Shown in pieces: positions 16,468 through 25,372 of a DNA stretch of 64,000 nt. The translations under genes and the position numbers were made by a program. The stretch comes from CAVPEW01 sp963703565 (lineage in GTDB: Bacteria; Actinomycetota; Acidimicrobiia; Acidimicrobiales; VFJN01). The notes beneath the pieces were generated by a model, which did not search any database, was not told where the DNA came from, and saw only the letters and a program-made list of their open reading frames with translations. The stretch lies in the NCBI GenBank assembly GCA_963703565.1, contig CAVPEW010000072.1:1-64000 (forward strand), in the 5' to 3' direction. The number at the start of each line of letters is the position of its first letter. The stretch's first letter is position 1.

Positions 16468-18219
16468 CTACGCCGAGGACCGGTGCGCCGGGAGCTCGAC
16501 CGCGACGCCCTCGTCTTCGGCTCTGCCCCCGCCGGCTTGTTCGGCAGGATCAGGCTCGGCCTTGCGGCGGGCCCGTCGCCCGCGGCGCCCGCGGCGGTCC
16601 TCGCTGTAGCCGTACCCGCCGTAGCCGTAGCCGCCGTAGCCGTAGCCGCCGTAGCCGGCGCCGGTGGGCACGCCGTAGAGCACGAAGCCGAGCAGCGGGG
16701 CATTCACCTGGGCCAGGAGCTGCACGGTGCGATCCAAGGCGTGGCGCTTGGTGCGCTGGACGTTGACCACCACGACCGTGGCATCGGCCAGGCGGGACAC
16801 GACCAGGGCGTCGGTCACGGGAAGAACCGGAGTGGAGTCGAGCACGACCATGTCGAACTGCTCGCCCAAGGCTTCGACCGCGCTGGCGGCGCGCTGGGAG
16901 GCGAGCAGCTCGGATGGGTTCGGCGGCGGTGAGCCCGACGGCAGCAGGCTGGTTGCCGAGTCGATGCGGCGCAGCGCGTCGCCCAGTGGTGCGTCGCCCA
17001 CGAGCACGTCGGTAAAGCCCGGCGTGAGCGCTTCGCCGAACCTTCCGTGGATCCGTGGGCGGCGAAGGTCGCAGCAGACCATCACGACCCGGTCGCCGCC
17101 CTGGGCGAGGGCGACGCCCAGGTTGGCCACAGTGGTCGTCTTGCCGTCGCCGGTGATCGGGGAGGTGACCTGCACCACGCTGACGGCGCGTTCTATGCCG
17201 GCGAACTTGACCGCTGTGCGCAGCGACCGAAAGGCCTCCGCAGTCAGCGACCGTGGGTCGTCGCGCACCGCTACATAGCTGCCATCCACGGAACCGTCGG
17301 CTTCGGGCACGAGGGCCAGCACGGGCACGGAGGGAAAGGCCCGTTCCAGATCGGCAACGCTGCGGATGCGTTCGTCGAGGCTGTCGCGCAAGAAGGCGAG
17401 GCCGACGCCGAGCAGCCCGCCGAGCACCAGAGCGATGGCGCCGTCGCGGAGCGGCTTGGGTGACACGGGATCGGTGGGCACCCCCGCCGGCGTGAGAACC
17501 TGGGCACCGCCGGACTGGGCGATCCCGGCGGTGAGCTGGAGGTCGTCGAGCTGCTGGCTGTAGAAGGACCGCTGGTTGTCGAAGGAGGCGATCTGGCCGG
17601 CGACGCCGGCTTCGAGCGCCGGACGCTGATCGGGATCGGCGTCGGCGAGCGAGGCGCGTACGGCGTCGATCTGCTGGGTCAGGGAGTCGATCTGGGTCTG
17701 TATCTCTGAGCCAGCTGCCAGCAGCTCGTCTACCCGCTGCTGGCGACGGACCTGTATGTAGGTCTCCACATAGTGGTTGACCAGGTCGGCCGCAGCGCGT
17801 GGGTCGCTCGCGGTGACAGCCACCGTGACGACATCGGAGGTGTCGCTCTTGACCGAGGCGCCGACGTCCCCTGGGTCGAGCGGCCCGGCGTAGGTGTCGC
17901 GCACGGCCTTCTGCATGGCACCCGACTCGAGGATCCGTACCTCGTTGTTGAGCTGGCGCTCGAAGTCCGCTGGGTTCCGCAGGGCCGCGCTGTCGCTGAC
18001 GAGGCTCTCCGTGGAGCGCTGGCGGACCAGCATCTCGGCGTCGGCGCGGTACTCCTCGTCCTGGCGGAGCGACAGGCCGACCGCCACCCCTGCTACGAGG
18101 ACCACGCACACGACCACCACGAGCCACTGCCGCCGGAGCACGGCGAGATAGGCCCGCAGGTCCAGCTCGTCGTCGGCCACCGCTGCGGGTGGTGAGCCGG
18201 CCTGCATCGGCGGGACCAT
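16468..18219 (-). CDS. Wzz-domain polysaccharide co-polymerase fused to a tyrosine autokinase (BY-kinase)
   Basis: 583 residues. A Wzz-type region has membrane helices at about 31-50 and 261-277 with a coiled, Gln-rich extracytoplasmic part between them. The cytosolic kinase domain follows: Walker A SPITGDGKT (353-361), Walker A' VVMVCCDLRRP (about 378-388), and Walker B FDMVVLDS (455-462). The C-terminal Tyr cluster is made of YGGYG repeats (523-538), the usual autophosphorylation tail, followed by a basic stretch. The protein would control length and export of an extracellular or capsular polysaccharide. A matching tyrosine phosphatase is encoded at 20114. The start may be ATG 18219 or ATG 18207. 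Confidence 0.92.
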   Translation of the reverse strand: MVPPMQAGSPPAAVADDELDLRAYLAVLRRQWLVVVVCVVLVAGVAVGLSLRQDEEYRADAEMLVRQRSTESLVSDSAALRNPADFERQLNNEVRILESGAMQKAVRDTYAGPLDPGDVGASVKSDTSDVVTVAVTASDPRAAADLVNHYVETYIQVRRQQRVDELLAAGSEIQTQIDSLTQQIDAVRASLADADPDQRPALEAGVAGQIASFDNQRSFYSQQLDDLQLTAGIAQSGGAQVLTPAGVPTDPVSPKPLRDGAIALVLGGLLGVGLAFLRDSLDERIRSVADLERAFPSVPVLALVPEADGSVDGSYVAVRDDPRSLTAEAFRSLRTAVKFAGIERAVSVVQVTSPITGDGKTTTVANLGVALAQGGDRVVMVCCDLRRPRIHGRFGEALTPGFTDVLVGDAPLGDALRRIDSATSLLPSGSPPPNPSELLASQRAASAVEALGEQFDMVVLDSTPVLPVTDALVVSRLADATVVVVNVQRTKRHALDRTVQLLAQVNAPLLGFVLYGVPTGAGYGGYGYGGYGYGGYGYSEDRRGRRGRRARRKAEPDPAEQAGGGRAEDEGVAVELPAHRSSA

Positions 18220-18495
18220 AGTCCCCGACACAGCGCCGACCGGCCCGCGGCTTCGCCCGCCATCGAAGGCCCTCCCGTGCCGGCGGACAGGCGCGGCCGG
18301 TCCGGCGCTGGCATGGGTCGGCCCGGTTACTGCACGGAGTCGCCAGGATGACTTTCGCCACTTCACGTGGCGCGCTCGGTGGAAGCGAGACAGACTCTCC
18401 GCGAGCCAGCGCAGTCGTGAAGGCTGAAGGAGGGCGGCTGGGGAAGCGGCCCCTGGGGCAGGGCAGGTGGGAGCGAGCTGGGAAGAGGCAGGCGC
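18220..18495. promoter_or_regulatory. Divergent intergenic region of the polysaccharide genes
   Basis: 276 bases between the divergent BY-kinase and glycosylphosphotransferase genes must hold both promoters. I see no convincing -35/-10 pair. One inverted repeat, CGCCAC (18356-18361) and GTGGCG (18367-18372) around TTCAC, includes the palindrome CACGTG and is a possible operator shared by both directions. Confidence 0.4.
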
Positions 18496-20051
18496 GTGAC
18501 CCTGACCAACAGCACCGGCGGAAGCGGGCACGACCAGCACACGGCAGTGCCTCACACGCCCGATTCCCTGGCCGCAGCGCCTGGCAGAGCAGCGCGACGC
18601 AGCCGCCTGCGCATCGCCAGCGCCGAGTCGACCCGTGACCGAGCTTTCCGCCGTTGGGCGACTCGCGCCGCCACTGGCGACGTCGTCGCCGGGGCGCTGG
18701 CCGCGGCCACTGCCCGCCTGGTGCGCTTCGGTCTCGACGAGGCCAGCGCGCCCACCGGGTTGCCCTACCTGGCCGTGGGCGTAGTGCTCGCGGTGCTCTG
18801 GCCTGCGCTGCTGGCGTTCTGCGGCGCCTATGACCACAAGGTGGCCCTGTTCGGCGTCGAGGAGGTCCGCCGCGTGGCCCGGGCCGGAGTTGCGTTGCTG
18901 GCATCGGTGGGCGTCGCCCACTTCCTGTTCGCGTTGGATCTGTCGCGTGGCTACATCGGCGTGTTCGTCCCGACGGTGTTCGCGCTCAGCGCGCTCTGGC
19001 GCTGGGCGTTGAGGGTCCGCACAGGCATCGACCATCGCCGTGGCGTCGGGCGGCACCGGGCGGTGGCGATCGGGCCAGCAGACGAGCTGGTCCGCCTCGC
19101 GGCCCAGCTCGGTTCCTCACCCGGCTCGGCCGTGGAGGCTCGCGGCGGTCGTCTGTGACGACGTCGGGGCGCACGAGCCGCCTCCGGTCGGGTTGGAAGC
19201 AGTTGCGCGCCTCGCTGACCGTGATGCGATCGTCGATTGGACCCGCCGTCCCGGGAACGGGCTCGACCTGTTGCTGCGGGCCGGTCGGCCCCATCCCGAC
19301 GAGATGTGGTCGCTGGCCCGCCGGTCCCAGGAGCTGGGGGTGGGACTGGCCATCGCGCCGAGCCGATCCGACGCGTCCAACGTGGCGTTCGACTACGTCC
19401 CGCTGGGTTCCACGCCGATGCTGTTGGTGGAGACTCCCTCGCTCAAGCCGGCCCACCGGGCTGCCAAGGCAGCGTTCGACCGAACGGTGGCGGCCATCGG
19501 CTTGCTGGTGCTGTCGCCGCTGCTCGCGGTGATCGCGGCGATGATCCTGGTGCGTGACGGGCGTCCGGTCCTGTTCCGCCAGCGCCGAGTGGGCCGAAGC
19601 GGCGAGACGTTCGGCCTGTGGAAGTTCCGAACGATGGTGCCCGAGGCGGAGTCGCGCTTGGGAGAAGCTCGCGGGCTGCAACGAGGCCGACGGGCCACTG
19701 TTCAAGGTGCGCGACGATCCGAGGGTGACGACGGTGGGGGCCCGTCTGCGCCGGTACTCGCTCGACGAGCTGCCCCAACTGGCCAACGTGCTTCGGGGCG
19801 ACATGTCGTTGGTCGGGCCTCGTCCTCCCCTGCCCAGCGAGGTGAGCACCTACGACGAGCGCACCGCAAGGCGCCTGGTGGTCAAGCCAGGGCTGACCGG
19901 CCTCTGGCAGATCCAGGGCCGCTCGGACCTGCCCTGGGACGAGGGCGTCTATCTCGACGTCATGTACGTCGACCACTGGAGCCCCCTGCTCGACATCGTG
20001 ATCCTGGCCCGTACCGCCCGAGCGGTGCTACGCCCCGCTGGCGCGTACTGA
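18496..20051 (+). CDS. Polyprenyl glycosylphosphotransferase (bacterial sugar transferase), two frameshifts
   Basis: About 517 residues across three frames. The N-terminal membrane region (DVVAGALAAATARLVRFG..., YLAVGVVLAVLWPALLAF) and a central nucleotide-binding-like region are followed by the catalytic domain: KAAFDRTVAAIGLLVLSPLL, LFRQRRVGRSGETFGLWKFRTM, RRYSLDELPQLANVLRGDMSLVGPRP, KPGLTGLWQIQGRSD. These motifs mark enzymes that transfer a sugar phosphate to undecaprenyl phosphate, the first step of polysaccharide repeat-unit synthesis. One extra base near 19130-19142 and one extra G near 19667-19670 break the frame. The GTG start at 18496 follows AAGAGGCAGG. No glycosyltransferases, flippase or polymerase follow, so the rest of the pathway is elsewhere. 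Confidence 0.88.
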
Positions 20052-20113
20052 CCCAGCCGATCCCACGGATGGCGAGCTCGACGCAGGAGAACGCTCGTGA
20101 CACGACCCGGCCG

Positions 20114-20797
20114 ATGAACCGCCACCTACGATCGGGCATCGACATCCTGCTCGTCTGCACCGCCAACCAGTGCCGATCGCCCATCGCCGAGGCACTCCTG
20201 CGCAGGCGCCTGGACCAGGCGGGCGTCTCGGCGACGGTGACATCCGCGGGCCTCCGCAGCGGCGGACAGCGCGCCACCGACCACAGCATCGCGACGGTGG
20301 CAGCCCGAGGCCTCGACCTGTCGGCCCATCGCAGCCGCCAGCTCGACGCCGCGCTGATCCGAAGCGCCGACCTGATCATCTGCATGGCCAGGGAGCACGT
20401 GCGCGAGGTCGCGGTGATCGAGCCCGAGGCTCTCGCCCGCAGCTTCACGCTCAAAGAGCTGGTCCGGGCGAGCGAAGCCGTCGCAAGGTGCCACCGCGAG
20501 GAGTCGCTCGACGAATGGCTCGGCCGTCTACGGGCGGGCCGACGTCGAGCAGGACTGCTCGGAGCGGGCTACGACGAGGCCTTCGACGTCGCCGACCCGA
20601 CCGGGAAGCGACGCTCGGACCACGAGAGGACCGTCGACGAGCTCGACCGCCTCCTCGGCCGGCTGGTCGCAGGGATCCGGGATGCCGCGGCGGGTGGTGG
20701 ACCGAGGGACGCAGCGCTCGAGCCAGTTCCGAACGCGCCGGCCGGTCCAGTCGCCTCGCCTCTGCAAGCCACGACGCCAGCCACGCGGGCCACTTGA
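20114..20797 (+). CDS. Low-molecular-weight protein-tyrosine phosphatase
   Basis: 227 residues, longer than the usual 150-180 because of a Pro/Ala-rich C-terminal tail. The P-loop CTANQCRSP (the CX5R catalytic loop) lies near residue 15, and the general-acid Asp is in FDVADPTGKR. It probably removes phosphate from the Tyr tail of the BY-kinase encoded at 16468, as in other polysaccharide loci. The functional link is inferred from gene context. The ATG at 20114 lies 62 bases after the sugar-transferase stop. Confidence 0.87.
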   Translation: MNRHLRSGIDILLVCTANQCRSPIAEALLRRRLDQAGVSATVTSAGLRSGGQRATDHSIATVAARGLDLSAHRSRQLDAALIRSADLIICMAREHVREVAVIEPEALARSFTLKELVRASEAVARCHREESLDEWLGRLRAGRRRAGLLGAGYDEAFDVADPTGKRRSDHERTVDELDRLLGRLVAGIRDAAAGGGPRDAALEPVPNAPAGPVASPLQATTPATRAT

Positions 20798-20858
20798 GCT
20801 CGTCGAGGCAGGCCGGTTCCCCCGTCGAGGCACTATCGTCGACCTGCCCCGCTCGTAG

Positions 20859-21797
20859 GTGGAAGAACGCTCGGTGCTACCCCTGACCCAACCCCTCCCG
20901 ACGCTGACCCACCTGCAACGCCTCGAAGCCGAGAGCATCCACATCCTGCGCGAGGCGGTCGCCCAGGCCGAGCGCCCGGTGATGCTGTACTCGATCGGCA
21001 AGGACAGCTCGGTGATGCTGCACCTCGCGCGCAAGGCGTTCCACCCCTCGCCGTTGCCGTTCCCGCTGCTGCACGTCGACACCACCTGGAAGTTCCGCGA
21101 TATGTACGCCTTCCGCGACCGCGTGGCGGCGCTGCCCGGCGTCGAGCTGCTCGTGCACCGCAACCCGGAGTGCGTGGCCCGCGGGATCAACCCGTTCGAC
21201 CACGGCTCGGCGTTGCACACCGACCTCTGGAAGACCGAAGGGCTCAAGCAGGCCCTCGACGAGAACCGCTTCGACACGGCGTTCGGCGGGGCACGGCGTG
21301 ACGAGGAGCGCTCGAGGGCCAAGGAACGGGTGTTCTCGATGCGCTCGGCCCAGCACCGGTGGGACCCCAAGCGCCAGCGGCCCGAGCTGTGGCACTCCTA
21401 CAACGCCCGACGCAGCCCCGGCGAGACGGTCCGAGTCTTCCCACTGTCGAACTGGACCGAGCTCGACGTCTGGCAGTACGTCCACCTCGAGCAGATCCCG
21501 ATCGTGCCGCTCTACCTGGCCGCGCCGCGCCCAGTCGTCGAGCGCGACGGCACCTGGATCATGGTCGACGACGATCGGATGCCCCTACGGCCCGGTGAGC
21601 AGCCCCAGATGCGGTCCGTGCGGTTCCGCACGCTCGGCTGCTACCCGCTGAGCGGAGCCATCGAGAGCGAGGCCACGACCCTGGTTGAGGTGATCCAGGA
21701 GATGCTCCTGGCAACCACCTCCGAACGGCAGGGCCGCCTCATCGACCACGACTCGTCGGCCTCGATGGAGCGCAAGAAGCAGGAGGGCTACTTCTGA
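20859..21797 (+). CDS. cysD: Sulfate adenylyltransferase subunit 2
   Basis: 312 residues, full length for CysD, which with the GTPase CysN makes adenosine 5'-phosphosulfate from sulfate and ATP. The PP-loop is present as SIGKDSS, followed by family motifs HVDTTWKFRDMYAFRD, FGGARRDEERSRAKER and FPLSNWTELDVWQY. The start is GTG 20859 or GTG 20874; the second has GGAAG at a good distance and gives MLPLTQ..., so either is possible. The stop overlaps the ATG of cysNC (TGATG), which indicates translational coupling. Confidence 0.95.
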   Translation: MEERSVLPLTQPLPTLTHLQRLEAESIHILREAVAQAERPVMLYSIGKDSSVMLHLARKAFHPSPLPFPLLHVDTTWKFRDMYAFRDRVAALPGVELLVHRNPECVARGINPFDHGSALHTDLWKTEGLKQALDENRFDTAFGGARRDEERSRAKERVFSMRSAQHRWDPKRQRPELWHSYNARRSPGETVRVFPLSNWTELDVWQYVHLEQIPIVPLYLAAPRPVVERDGTWIMVDDDRMPLRPGEQPQMRSVRFRTLGCYPLSGAIESEATTLVEVIQEMLLATTSERQGRLIDHDSSASMERKKQEGYF

Positions 21798-23698
21798 TGG
21801 CGCACTCCTCGGAGCTCATCGCCACCGACATCGAGGGCTACCTGCGAGCCCACCAGCACAAGGGGCTGTTGCGGTTCCTCACCTGCGGCAGCGTCGACGA
21901 CGGCAAGAGCACTCTCATCGGGCGCCTCCTGTACGAGTCCAAGCTCGTATACGAGGACCACCTCCGCAGCCTCGAGGCCGACTCACGCACGATGGGCACA
22001 CAAGGCGGCGAGCTGGACCTGGCCCTGCTCGTGGACGGGCTGGCCGCCGAGCGCGAGCAGGGCATCACGATCGACGTGGCGTACCGCTTCTTCTCGACCG
22101 ATCGACGCAAGTTCATAGTCGCCGACACGCCCGGGCACGAGCAGTACACCCGCAACATGGTCACCGGCGCCTCGACCGCCGAACTGGCCGTGATCCTCGT
22201 GGACGCGCGCAAGGGGCTCCTGACCCAGACCCGCCGGCACAGCTTCCTGGTCTCGCTGCTCGGCATCCGCCACGTCGTGCTCGCCGTCAACAAGCTCGAC
22301 ATGGTCGGATACTCCCAGGAGGTCTTCGAGCGGATCTGCGCCGACTACCGCCACTTCGCCGCCGACCTCGAGATCGAAGAGGTGACGTGCATACCGCTGT
22401 CCGCGCTGCGCGGCGACAACGTCACCGGGCCCAGCCCGAACACGGCCTGGTACCAGGGTCCCAGCCTGATCGGGCACCTCGAGACCGTCGAGGTCGACGA
22501 CGCCGCGGCGACAGCGCCGTTCCGGTTGCCGGTGCAGTGGGTGAACAGGCCCCACCAGGGGTTCCGGGGGTTCTCCGGGTTGATCGCGGCGGGGAGCATC
22601 CGACCGGGAGACCGGGTCCGGGTCCAACCCTCGGGAACCCAGACCAGCGTCGACCGGATCGTGACGGCCGACGGCGACCTCGCGGTCGCCGTCGCCGGGC
22701 AGTCCGTGACGATGACCCTCGCCGACGACGTCGATGCCAGCCGGGGCGACCTGATCAGCGCGGCCGAGGCGCCAGCAGAGGTCGCTGATCAGTTCGAGGC
22801 CGACCTGGTCTGGATGGCGGAGCAGCCCCTGCTTCCCGGCCGTCCGTACCTGTTCAAGCTGGGCCCCCTCACGGTGGGGGGCACTGTGACCGACCTCAAG
22901 CACACCGTCGACGTGAGCTCCCTCGAGCATGGCGCGGCCAAGGTCCTCGGCCTCAACGAGATCGGTGTCGTCACCCTCGGCCTCGATCGGACCGTGCCCT
23001 TCGACTCCTACCGCGACATCCGGGAGACCGGCTCGTTCATCGTGATCGACCGGGTGACCAACGACACCGTCGGTGCAGGCATGCTGCGGTTCGCCCTGCG
23101 CCGGGCACACAACATCCACTGGCAGGCGGTCGAGGTAGACAAGACCGCTCGTTCGACGCTGGCCCACCAACGGCCGGCGGTGGTCTGGTTCACCGGGCTG
23201 TCCGGCGCCGGCAAGTCGACCATCGCCAACCTGGTGGAGAAGCGCCTCCACCTCGACGGCCGACACACCTACCTGCTCGACGGCGACAACGTCCGCCACG
23301 GACTCAATCGCGACCTGGGGTTCACCGAAGCGGACCGGGTCGAGAACATCCGACGCGTGGCCGAGGTCGGTCGCCTCATGGTCGATGCCGGGCTGATCGT
23401 GCTGGTGTCGTTCATCTCACCCTTCCGCGCCGAGCGCCGCTTCGCCCGCGACCTGGTGGAACCTGGCGAGTTCTGCGAGGTGTTCGTGGACACGCCCCTC
23501 GCCGTGGCCGAGCACCGCGACGTCAAGGGGCTGTACCGCAAGGCCCGGGCAGGCGAGCTCGCGAACTTCACCGGGATCGACTCGCCCTACGAGCCACCGG
23601 TGGATCCCGAGGTGCACCTCGACACCACCGCCCTGTCGCCCGAGGAGGCGGCCGCGGAGGTGGTCGCGCAGCTCCGGGTGATGGGCATCGTGGCCTGA
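21797..23698 (+). CDS. cysNC: Bifunctional sulfate adenylyltransferase subunit 1 / APS kinase
   Basis: 633 residues. Residues 1 to about 440 are CysN, an EF-Tu-like GTPase: GSVDDGKST (31-39), DTPGHEQYTRNM and NKLDMV. From about 455 the APS kinase (CysC) domain follows: WFTGLSGAGKST (Walker A about 467-475), LLDGDNVRHGLN, FISPFRAER and VFVDTPLAVAE. Together with CysD it converts sulfate to PAPS. The fused form is typical of actinobacteria and some proteobacteria. No PAPS reductase or sulfite reductase lies in the window, so the PAPS may be used for assimilation elsewhere or for sulfation. Confidence 0.96.
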   Translation: MAHSSELIATDIEGYLRAHQHKGLLRFLTCGSVDDGKSTLIGRLLYESKLVYEDHLRSLEADSRTMGTQGGELDLALLVDGLAAEREQGITIDVAYRFFSTDRRKFIVADTPGHEQYTRNMVTGASTAELAVILVDARKGLLTQTRRHSFLVSLLGIRHVVLAVNKLDMVGYSQEVFERICADYRHFAADLEIEEVTCIPLSALRGDNVTGPSPNTAWYQGPSLIGHLETVEVDDAAATAPFRLPVQWVNRPHQGFRGFSGLIAAGSIRPGDRVRVQPSGTQTSVDRIVTADGDLAVAVAGQSVTMTLADDVDASRGDLISAAEAPAEVADQFEADLVWMAEQPLLPGRPYLFKLGPLTVGGTVTDLKHTVDVSSLEHGAAKVLGLNEIGVVTLGLDRTVPFDSYRDIRETGSFIVIDRVTNDTVGAGMLRFALRRAHNIHWQAVEVDKTARSTLAHQRPAVVWFTGLSGAGKSTIANLVEKRLHLDGRHTYLLDGDNVRHGLNRDLGFTEADRVENIRRVAEVGRLMVDAGLIVLVSFISPFRAERRFARDLVEPGEFCEVFVDTPLAVAEHRDVKGLYRKARAGELANFTGIDSPYEPPVDPEVHLDTTALSPEEAAAEVVAQLRVMGIVA

Positions 23699-23753
23699 CG
23701 TCACCGGCAGCTCGCCACGACCGGCCACCGGCCACCTGCCACCGAGGCATGTG

Positions 23754-23792
23754 GTTGCTCGATACAACAGCCTGGGTCGACTCGATTAGGGT
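23754..23792 (+). promoter_or_regulatory. Possible promoter/operator of the MarR gene
   Basis: TAGGGT (23787-23792) lies 7 bases before the ATG at 23800 and fits a -10 box for a leaderless transcript. The -35 box is weak (ACAACA at 17-base spacing). GTTG-ctcgata-CAAC (23754-23768) is a short inverted repeat that could be the autoregulatory site. Confidence 0.35.
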
Positions 23793-23799
23793 CGGGGTG

Positions 23800-24285
23800 A
23801 TGCCCGCCTCGGCACCCGCGGTGCGAGACCTGGTGGAAGCGCTCGGCCAAGTTGCCCGCCAGGCCACCCTGCCGCGCTTCGCCGACCTCGTCGCCGCCAA
23901 CGCGGGGGTTCCCCTGGAGCGCTCCGCCTACGAGTTGCTCGTGCGCCTGGAGGTAGGACCCGTCCGGGTGTCCGATCTCGCCAATGCCCTACGCCTCGAC
24001 GTGTCGACCGTGAGCCGGCAGGTCGACGCGCTCGAGGAGTCGTCCTACGCCCACCGCCAACGCCACCCCACCGACGGAAGGGGCTGGCTGGTGGTGATGG
24101 ACCCGGTCGGCGCGCAGGCGGTCCAGGCCCACCGCCGAGCCCGGGTGGAACTGTTCGGTCGGCTGCTCGAAGATGCCGACGACTGCGAGTTGCGCGTCGT
24201 GACCGCCGTGCTGGGCCGCCTGGCAGCCCGGCTCCAGTCGCTCGACGCCGAGGGGCTCCAACCGCACCTGCCCGTCTCCGGCTGA
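23800..24285 (+). CDS. MarR-family transcriptional regulator
   Basis: 161 residues. The winged helix-turn-helix is visible: GVPLERSAYELLVRLEVGPVRVSDLANALRLDVSTVSRQVDALEESSYAHRQ (in parts: helix, recognition helix DVSTVSRQVDAL, wing PTDGRGWLVVM). Flanking helices form the dimer interface. It lies between cysNC and, on the other strand, a TauE/SafE permease. It may control either neighbour or itself; the ligand is unknown. The ATG at 23800 is favoured because a -10-like box sits just before it. Confidence 0.87.
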   Translation: MPASAPAVRDLVEALGQVARQATLPRFADLVAANAGVPLERSAYELLVRLEVGPVRVSDLANALRLDVSTVSRQVDALEESSYAHRQRHPTDGRGWLVVMDPVGAQAVQAHRRARVELFGRLLEDADDCELRVVTAVLGRLAARLQSLDAEGLQPHLPVSG

Positions 24286-24329
24286 GCCGAACCGCCGGGC
24301 GCGGCACGCCAACGGGCCTCACCCGGGCT

Positions 24330-25232
24330 TCAGGGCGGCGATGCGTGCAGCGGCCCGTCGACCGCCGGGCGCGACGCCCACCGGTGCGCGCCCAGGGCGG
24401 TCGCGCCGGTGCAGACGCCCGCCAGAACCGCTACCAGGGTCGGTGCGTCGAGCAGCTTGGCCGCCGAGGCCACCAGCACGGTGACCAACAGCGGGCGGAT
24501 CACCTGGGCCGGTGCCCGCGAGGAGATCCGCGCCCCGACGTAGACCCCCGGGATGCTGCCCAGCAGCAAGGTGCCGGTCAGGCCCATCCGGAGGTCGCCG
24601 AAGAGGAGGTGACCCAGCGATGCAGACCCCACCAGGGGCACGGCCTGCACGAGGTCGGTCCCCACCAGGGCAGCGGGTTCGAGCGCGGGGTACAGCCACA
24701 GCAGCAGCACGATGATCAGCGAGCCCGACCCCACCGAGGTCATGCCGACCATGAGTCCCCCGCCGACCCCGACCAGAAGCGTCGGCCACGGCCTGACCGC
24801 CACGCGGTCGACTGGCAAGGGTTTCGCCGGCCGGCGGGCCTGGACCAGCACCCGAGCCGTCATCGCCGCCGCCGCCGTCACCAGGGTCACCCCCAGCAAC
24901 CGCTCCAGGGCGTGCTCGAGGCCCTCACCCTCGCCTCCGACCGCGCGGATGAACAGAACGCCGGCGAAGGCAGCGGGCACCGAACCGAGCGCCAAGCATC
25001 TCACGATGCCGCGATGCACGGTGCCCCGGCGGAGGTGAACCGATCCACCGATGGGCTTCATCACCAGCGAGGCCACGACATCGGTCGACACGGCGGTGAG
25101 CGGGTCGACGCCGAACACGAGCACCAACAGAGGGGTCATGAGCGCCCCCCCGCCCATGCCGGTGGTCCCCACGGTGAGCCCGCCGAGCAGTCCGGCTCCC
25201 ACGATCCCGACGTCCAGTCCGGCCAGCTCCAC
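24330..25232 (-). CDS. TauE/SafE-family anion permease
   Basis: 300 residues with about eight hydrophobic segments in two similar halves. The halves have the family's GxxxG-rich starts (LLGGLTVGTTGMGGGALMTPLL and LLVGVGGGLMVGMTSVGSGSLI). Family members export sulfite, sulfoacetate or other C-S anions, or import them. Its position beside cysDNC suggests a sulfur oxyanion, but the substrate is not fixed by sequence. The GTG start at 25232 follows a CACAAT box by 6 bases, so a leaderless transcript is possible. Confidence 0.85.
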   Translation of the reverse strand: MELAGLDVGIVGAGLLGGLTVGTTGMGGGALMTPLLVLVFGVDPLTAVSTDVVASLVMKPIGGSVHLRRGTVHRGIVRCLALGSVPAAFAGVLFIRAVGGEGEGLEHALERLLGVTLVTAAAAMTARVLVQARRPAKPLPVDRVAVRPWPTLLVGVGGGLMVGMTSVGSGSLIIVLLLWLYPALEPAALVGTDLVQAVPLVGSASLGHLLFGDLRMGLTGTLLLGSIPGVYVGARISSRAPAQVIRPLLVTVLVASAAKLLDAPTLVAVLAGVCTGATALGAHRWASRPAVDGPLHASPP

Positions 25233-25372
25233 CCGACCATTGTGACTTGAACAGTCGACATTGACGACTCGGGCCGGGGGGGAGGGAGGCTCTCGTGACG
25301 AGATCGTCGACGCCTGGTCCCGGCCACCGCTTCTGACTTCCAGAGCCGCCCCTGGAGGGCGCCGGCGCTGCC

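Noticed and set aside
18496..20051. Programmed frameshifting in the sugar-transferase gene
   Set aside because: Neither site has a clear slippery heptamer with a downstream structure, and similar breaks occur in unrelated genes, which fits sequencing error better.
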